Source of the DNA: Neptunomonas marina
Lineage (GTDB): Bacteria; Pseudomonadota; Gammaproteobacteria; Pseudomonadales; Balneatricaceae
NCBI RefSeq assembly: GCF_004005935.1
Contig: NZ_SACQ01000002.1
Location: forward strand, 1 to 64,000
Reading direction: 5' to 3'
DNA length: 64,000 nt
This document shows positions 63,348 to 64,000 of the stretch, piece after piece (within the stretch, counting starts at the first letter, position 1; every line of letters starts with the position of its first letter). Below the pieces are notes generated by a model that was given only the letters and a program-made list of their open reading frames with translations, did not search any database and was not told where the DNA came from. Made by a program: the position numbers and the translations under genes.

Positions 63348-64000
63348 AAGCGGCACGAGGCAACTCCTGCTGCGGCGCTGCAGCAACAGGCTCAGCTAAC
63401 AAGCCGAGGCTCTTCTCTTGCAGAATTTGGGTTAAGCGACGTGAGCGAGTCGCGAGATAGCTGTGGCAAAACAGCAGCGGAATCGCCACCACAAGCCCCA
63501 ACACAGTGGTCATCAGCGCTTGCGAAATACCACCTGCCATCAGCTTAGGGTCACTAGTGCCAAACAGGGTAATACTCTGGAACGTAGCGATCATGCCGAT
63601 CACCGTGCCCAGCAGCCCAAGCAAAGGCGCCACCGCCGCCAGCAGCTTCACAAAGCTTTGGCCGCGCTCGATACCGGGCAGCTCCTGCAGGATGGCTTCA
63701 TCCACTTTCAGCTCGCGCTGCTCGGCTGAACCGGTTTGTTGCGCGGCCAATAAAACGCGGCCCAGCGCATTTTTAACACTCAATTTTTCAGGGCGGCGCA
63801 GCTGCGCTGCCACTTTGATCTCGCTCATCACCATACGCAACACCTGATAAAGCGAGACCAGTAACCCCAGAGCACCTAGCGCAAGAATAAGATAACCCAC
63901 GTTACCGCCTTGCTGGATACGCTCCAGTAAGCGAGGTTCACGATCCAGCAACATAAATAGCTGCCCTCGTGATGGATCGATCGTGACTTGCGCCGCGGTA
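63346..64000 (-). CDS. TtpC-like TolQ/ExbB-family protein, C-terminal part (runs off the window)
   Basis: The frame stays open to the window's right edge (upstream of the internal ATG at 63954 it reads QVTIDPSRGQLF), so the gene starts outside. The visible part has a membrane helix (GYLILALGALGLLVSLYQVL) and the TolQ/ExbB channel block LGLLGTVIGMIATFQSITLFG. Proteins of this type, about 450 residues with an N-terminal periplasmic coiled coil, are the TtpC of TonB2 systems. Confidence 0.88.
   Translation of the reverse strand, partial: TAAQVTIDPSRGQLFMLLDREPRLLERIQQGGNVGYLILALGALGLLVSLYQVLRMVMSEIKVAAQLRRPEKLSVKNALGRVLLAAQQTGSAEQRELKVDEAILQELPGIERGQSFVKLLAAVAPLLGLLGTVIGMIATFQSITLFGTSDPKLMAGGISQALMTTVLGLVVAIPLLFCHSYLATRSRRLTQILQEKSLGLLAEPVAAAPQQELPRAA

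Noticed and set aside
1-64000. tRNA or rRNA genes, CRISPR arrays, antibiotic resistance genes
   Set aside because: None could be recognised by reading the sequence; a tRNA scan was not possible here.

Overview
The window holds most of one arm of an SXT/R391-type integrative and conjugative element (ICE), bases 1 to about 45,950, followed by about 18 kb of host chromosome. The ICE assignment rests on gene order and recognisable products: relaxase traI, coupling protein traD, traJ, the traLEKBVA block, mosA-mosT, dsbC, traC, trbI, a TraF-type peptidase, traW, traU and traN on one side; umuDC-type (rumAB) genes, mobI, an oriT-like region, ParM-like srpM with srpR, int and xis on the other. The integration site can be read directly. 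The first 24 codons of prfC (release factor 3), ending in the conserved ISHPDA motif, lie next to nirD and are cut off by ICE DNA. This is the classic SXT attachment site.

The ICE cargo sits at the positions where this family usually carries variable genes. Beyond traN are the end of an IS5-family transposase and an unknown 175-codon gene. Between traA and dsbC is the AbiE-like toxin-antitoxin pair mosA-mosT. Between traJ and traL is an unknown gene. Upstream of traI is a roughly 11-kb defence island on one strand: a WYL-domain regulator with a twin palindromic operator, a type IC restriction-modification operon in the order hsdM-hsdS-ATPase-hsdR (the order of the E. coli prr locus, whose extra gene encodes the anticodon nuclease PrrC), and a SIR2-HerA pair. 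A 3,340-bp ISL3-family element of the ISPpu12 type is inserted between int and xis with a perfect 8-bp target duplication. It carries a CadR/PbrR-like regulator, a cation efflux protein and lspA, and its transposase is frameshifted.

The chromosome (from about 45,950) carries nitrate assimilation genes: nirD, a NasC-NirB fusion, nrtABC nitrate transport, the nasS-nasT sensor/antiterminator pair and nasA. The leaders of nrtA and nirB each have a sigma-54-like -24/-12 promoter, an NtrC-like site and an intrinsic terminator before the start codon, which fits NtrC control plus NasT antitermination. Beyond this lie a DUF454 membrane protein, an RsgA-like GTPase behind a structured leader with a possible 14-codon ORF, and a TonB2-type energy transduction operon that runs off the window.

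The host looks like a gammaproteobacterium, possibly marine (Oceanospirillales-like). The sequence gives no firm genus. No tRNA, rRNA or CRISPR array was seen.
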